Assembly: GCA_902490005.1 (NCBI GenBank)
Contig: CABUCM010000049.1
Coordinates: forward strand, 1-16,436
DNA length: 16,436 nucleotides
Direction of reading: 5' to 3'
Origin: an uncultured Ruminiclostridium sp.
GTDB lineage: Bacteria; Bacillota; Clostridia; Oscillospirales; Acutalibacteraceae
Under the pieces are notes generated by a model. The model saw only the letters and a list, made by a program, of their open reading frames with translations. It made no database searches and was not told the DNA's origin. Below, piece by piece: positions 15,234 to 16,436 of the stretch. Position numbers and translations under genes: made by a program. Position 1 is the first letter of the stretch. Each line of letters starts with the position of its first letter.

Positions 15234-15419
15234 TCAACCGATCTGACGTAATTTCACGCCAATCAGCCACTCCTGGGGAAGATTCATTTTCGTAAAGGAC
15301 AGCCCGTCCCACTCAAAGGTGGACAATTCCTTTTGATGCCATAAACCGTAAATGGCCGCCATGTATTTCCGTTTATGCCCGTCCGTCAGGCTCAGCCATA
15401 CGATCCGGTCCTCCACCGG
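15234..15419 (-). repeat. Copy 1 of the duplicated glycosidase C-terminus
   Basis: This 186-nt stretch aligns without gaps to 15947-16132; I count about 153 identical positions (~82%). It codes the final ~62 residues of the DUF5605-like domain plus the stop. Homology ends at the deletion junction of the pseudogene. The divergence points to an old tandem duplication rather than a recent copy. Confidence 0.8.
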
Positions 15420-15786
15420 GCAAAGCCGGTGGACCCGCAGATAAACGCCGAGGATTCGTCGGCAAAATAAAAATGGGGTTCTTTTACCGTCACAGGTCCC
15501 CTGTTTTCCGGGCTTGGCCACACCGCCTCAAAACCGCCGATTTTCCCATCCAGGGCCGGCGCGTTGGAAAAGGTACGGAAGCGGCATTCGCCAATTCCTC
15601 TGGGCATGCAGCGAATACGCCAAACGCCCTCTCCGTCATAAAAGCCTTTCAGTTTTTCGCATTGGCCAGCAAGACAAACTCCGCTTCTAAACTGACGTCG
15701 GTAAAGGTTTTTTCATACTTAGAGGAATCCTCAAGAGTAATTTTAAACATACCCCATCTTTCTACCTGAGCCGCGTTGGTTGTCAT
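15234..15786 (-). pseudogene. Broken DUF5060/DUF4038/DUF5605-type glycosidase: catalytic middle deleted
   Basis: A normal start (ATG 15786, AGAAGGA 6 nt upstream) opens a DUF5060-like N-terminal domain: VERWGMFKITLEDSS...DVSLEAEF, KGFYDGEGVWRIRCMP, FSNAPALDGKIGGFEAVWPSPENRGPVTV, HFYFADESSAFICGSTGFA. The first frame hits a stop at 15649-15651, just after an A5 run; one more A would restore the reading. The second frame runs to 15392. Near 15420-15437 the sequence jumps, in a third frame, to the last ~62 residues of the C-terminal domain (CPVEDRIVWLSLTDGHKRKYM...KLRQIG), ending at 15234. The DUF4038-type catalytic barrel expected between them, and much of DUF5605, is missing. Intact relatives run to several hundred residues, against ~184 codons here. 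It is a decayed paralogue of the gene at 15947-16436. Domain names come from motif recall. Confidence 0.8.
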
Positions 15787-15813
15787 ATCCAATCCTTCTG
15801 AAATCTAATATTC

Positions 15814-15842
15814 ATTTTACATGATAAGCTTATCCCGCGCAA
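15814..15842 (-). promoter_or_regulatory. Candidate promoter with 12-bp palindrome upstream of the broken glycosidase
   Basis: On the minus strand, TTGCGC (15837-15842) and TAAAAT (15814-15819) are 17 nt apart. The spacer contains the perfect palindrome GATAAGCTTATC (15823-15834), where a repressor dimer could block polymerase. A TTGACA at 15854-15859 lacks a good -10 box at the right distance. If active, this promoter would also feed the kinase, regulator and mannosidase downstream. Confidence 0.45.
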
Positions 15843-15946
15843 CCGTTTCTGGCTGTCAATCCTATCCACACAGGGGTAAGCGGCGGTATCACATTTTTCG
15901 CGCCTTCTTCTGAAGTTGTTCCCGATATTGGGAAAGCTTCGCCGGA

Positions 15947-16132
15947 TCAGCCGATCTGACGAAGCTGGACGCCGATTAACCCCTCTTTGGGAAGATTCAT
16001 CTTGGTGAAGGAAAGCCCATCCCATTCAAAGGTGGACAGCGCTTTTTTCTCCCAAAGGTCGTAAATGGTCGCCATATATTTCCGCTTATGCCCGTCCGTC
16101 AGGCCCAGCCATACGATGCGGTCCTCCACCGG
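15947..16132 (-). repeat. Copy 2 of the duplicated glycosidase C-terminus
   Basis: This is the partner of 15234-15419, of the same length and about 82% identical. It forms the intact 3' end of the glycosidase gene that runs off the right edge. Confidence 0.8.
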
Positions 16133-16436
16133 ACAATCAAAGGTATAGAAGAAAAACATGTTCAGATAGCCTTCCCGCAGGCAGTAGTAGCCTAAGCCGT
16201 CTCCCAGGGTCAGGTCCGGCTCCATGCGCTCAAAGGGCATGCTCTCGGCAATTTCCCTCAAAAAGCGGATCCGGCTTGCGCTCTCTCCAACCAGATCTCC
16301 GCCGTAGGTCCAAAAGATATCCCGGCTGTTACCCTCCTTGCGGTGGGTTTCTCCATGGGTGGCATAGCCACCCGCCATAAAAGAAAGCCAGTGGCGGGTG
16401 GCGACGGGGCTTTTGCCGATATCGGCCAGTTGGATT
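15947..16436 (-). CDS. DUF5605-type glycosidase, C-terminal 162 residues (5' end beyond the right edge)
   Basis: The visible part begins inside the catalytic region (IQLADIGKSPVATRHWLSF) and continues through MAGGYATHGETHRKEGNSRDIFWTYGGDLVGESASRIRFLREI, a signature I associate with DUF4038/DUF5605 glycosidases. It ends in a beta-rich domain (YYCLREGYLNMFFFYTFDCPVEDRIVWLGLTDGHKRKYM...VQLRQIG). DUF4038 proteins are related to GH140-type enzymes, so a carbohydrate hydrolase is likely, but the substrate is unknown. The frame is open without a stop to the window end; the in-frame ATG at 16378 is internal. It is first in a same-strand series with the broken paralogue, the two-component pair and GH38. 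No clear terminator follows in the 160-nt gap. Confidence 0.75.
   Translation of the reverse strand, partial: IQLADIGKSPVATRHWLSFMAGGYATHGETHRKEGNSRDIFWTYGGDLVGESASRIRFLREIAESMPFERMEPDLTLGDGLGYYCLREGYLNMFFFYTFDCPVEDRIVWLGLTDGHKRKYMATIYDLWEKKALSTFEWDGLSFTKMNLPKEGLIGVQLRQIG

Noticed and set aside
15187..15312. N-terminal extension of the kinase frame upstream of ATG 15186
   Set aside because: It overlaps the glycosidase remnant in another frame and is strongly charged without kinase homology; ATG 15186 has its own ribosome site directly ahead of TM1.
15649..15660. Programmed -1 frameshift at the A5 run in the glycosidase remnant
   Set aside because: The site is G AAA AAC rather than a good slippery heptamer, no stimulating structure was seen, and the gene is also missing its catalytic domain and changes frame a second time.

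Overview
The window reads as part of a chromosome from a Gram-positive, clostridial-type bacterium, most likely Oscillospiraceae/Lachnospiraceae-like. This rests on strong AGGAGG-type ribosome binding sites, sigma-A-like promoters with 16-17 nt spacers, compact hairpin terminators, fairly GC-rich codons, a YesM/YesN-type two-component pair and cytoplasmic glycosidases without signal peptides. The taxon is an inference. No tRNA, rRNA, CRISPR array or insertion sequence was seen.

Left part (1-5842), mostly metabolic and housekeeping genes. A MATE-type transporter runs off the left edge on the minus strand. Upstream of it lies a HAD phosphatase of the Gph type. The HAD leader carries a 17-bp perfect hairpin just before the start codon and a second, GC-rich structure. 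A 431-bp divergent intergenic region holds one good promoter per strand. The plus-strand promoter drives an unusual 843-aa protein that fuses a sugar-phosphate isomerase/epimerase-type TIM barrel to a complete acyl-CoA synthetase. After a terminator comes an RlmD/TrmA-family RNA methyltransferase with an Fe-S cysteine set and a low-complexity Gln/Pro/Arg tail in place of a TRAM domain. A 15-bp bidirectional terminator closes this block.

Right part (5863-16436), a carbohydrate-use locus entirely on the minus strand. In transcription order it holds: the 3' end of a DUF5605-type glycosidase; a broken paralogue that keeps its N-terminal DUF5060-like domain and the last part of its C-terminal domain but has lost the catalytic middle; a YesM-like histidine kinase; an AraC-type response regulator; a GH38 alpha-mannosidase; and a GH3 enzyme with reversed domain order and an extra C-terminal domain. 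Kinase, regulator and mannosidase are tightly packed, with gaps of 1 and 23 nt. GH3 also has its own promoter. The simplest model is that the kinase senses an extracellular glycan or its uptake, the regulator activates the locus, and the two complete intracellular glycosidases trim imported mannose- and glucose- or xylose-containing oligosaccharides. No transporter is visible, so it should lie beyond the right edge.

The points most worth a second look are the TIM-barrel/acyl-CoA synthetase fusion, a terminator-like 13-bp hairpin inside the 5' coding region of the mannosidase gene, the hairpin-rich HAD leader, and the internally deleted glycosidase paralogue with a palindrome in its promoter.
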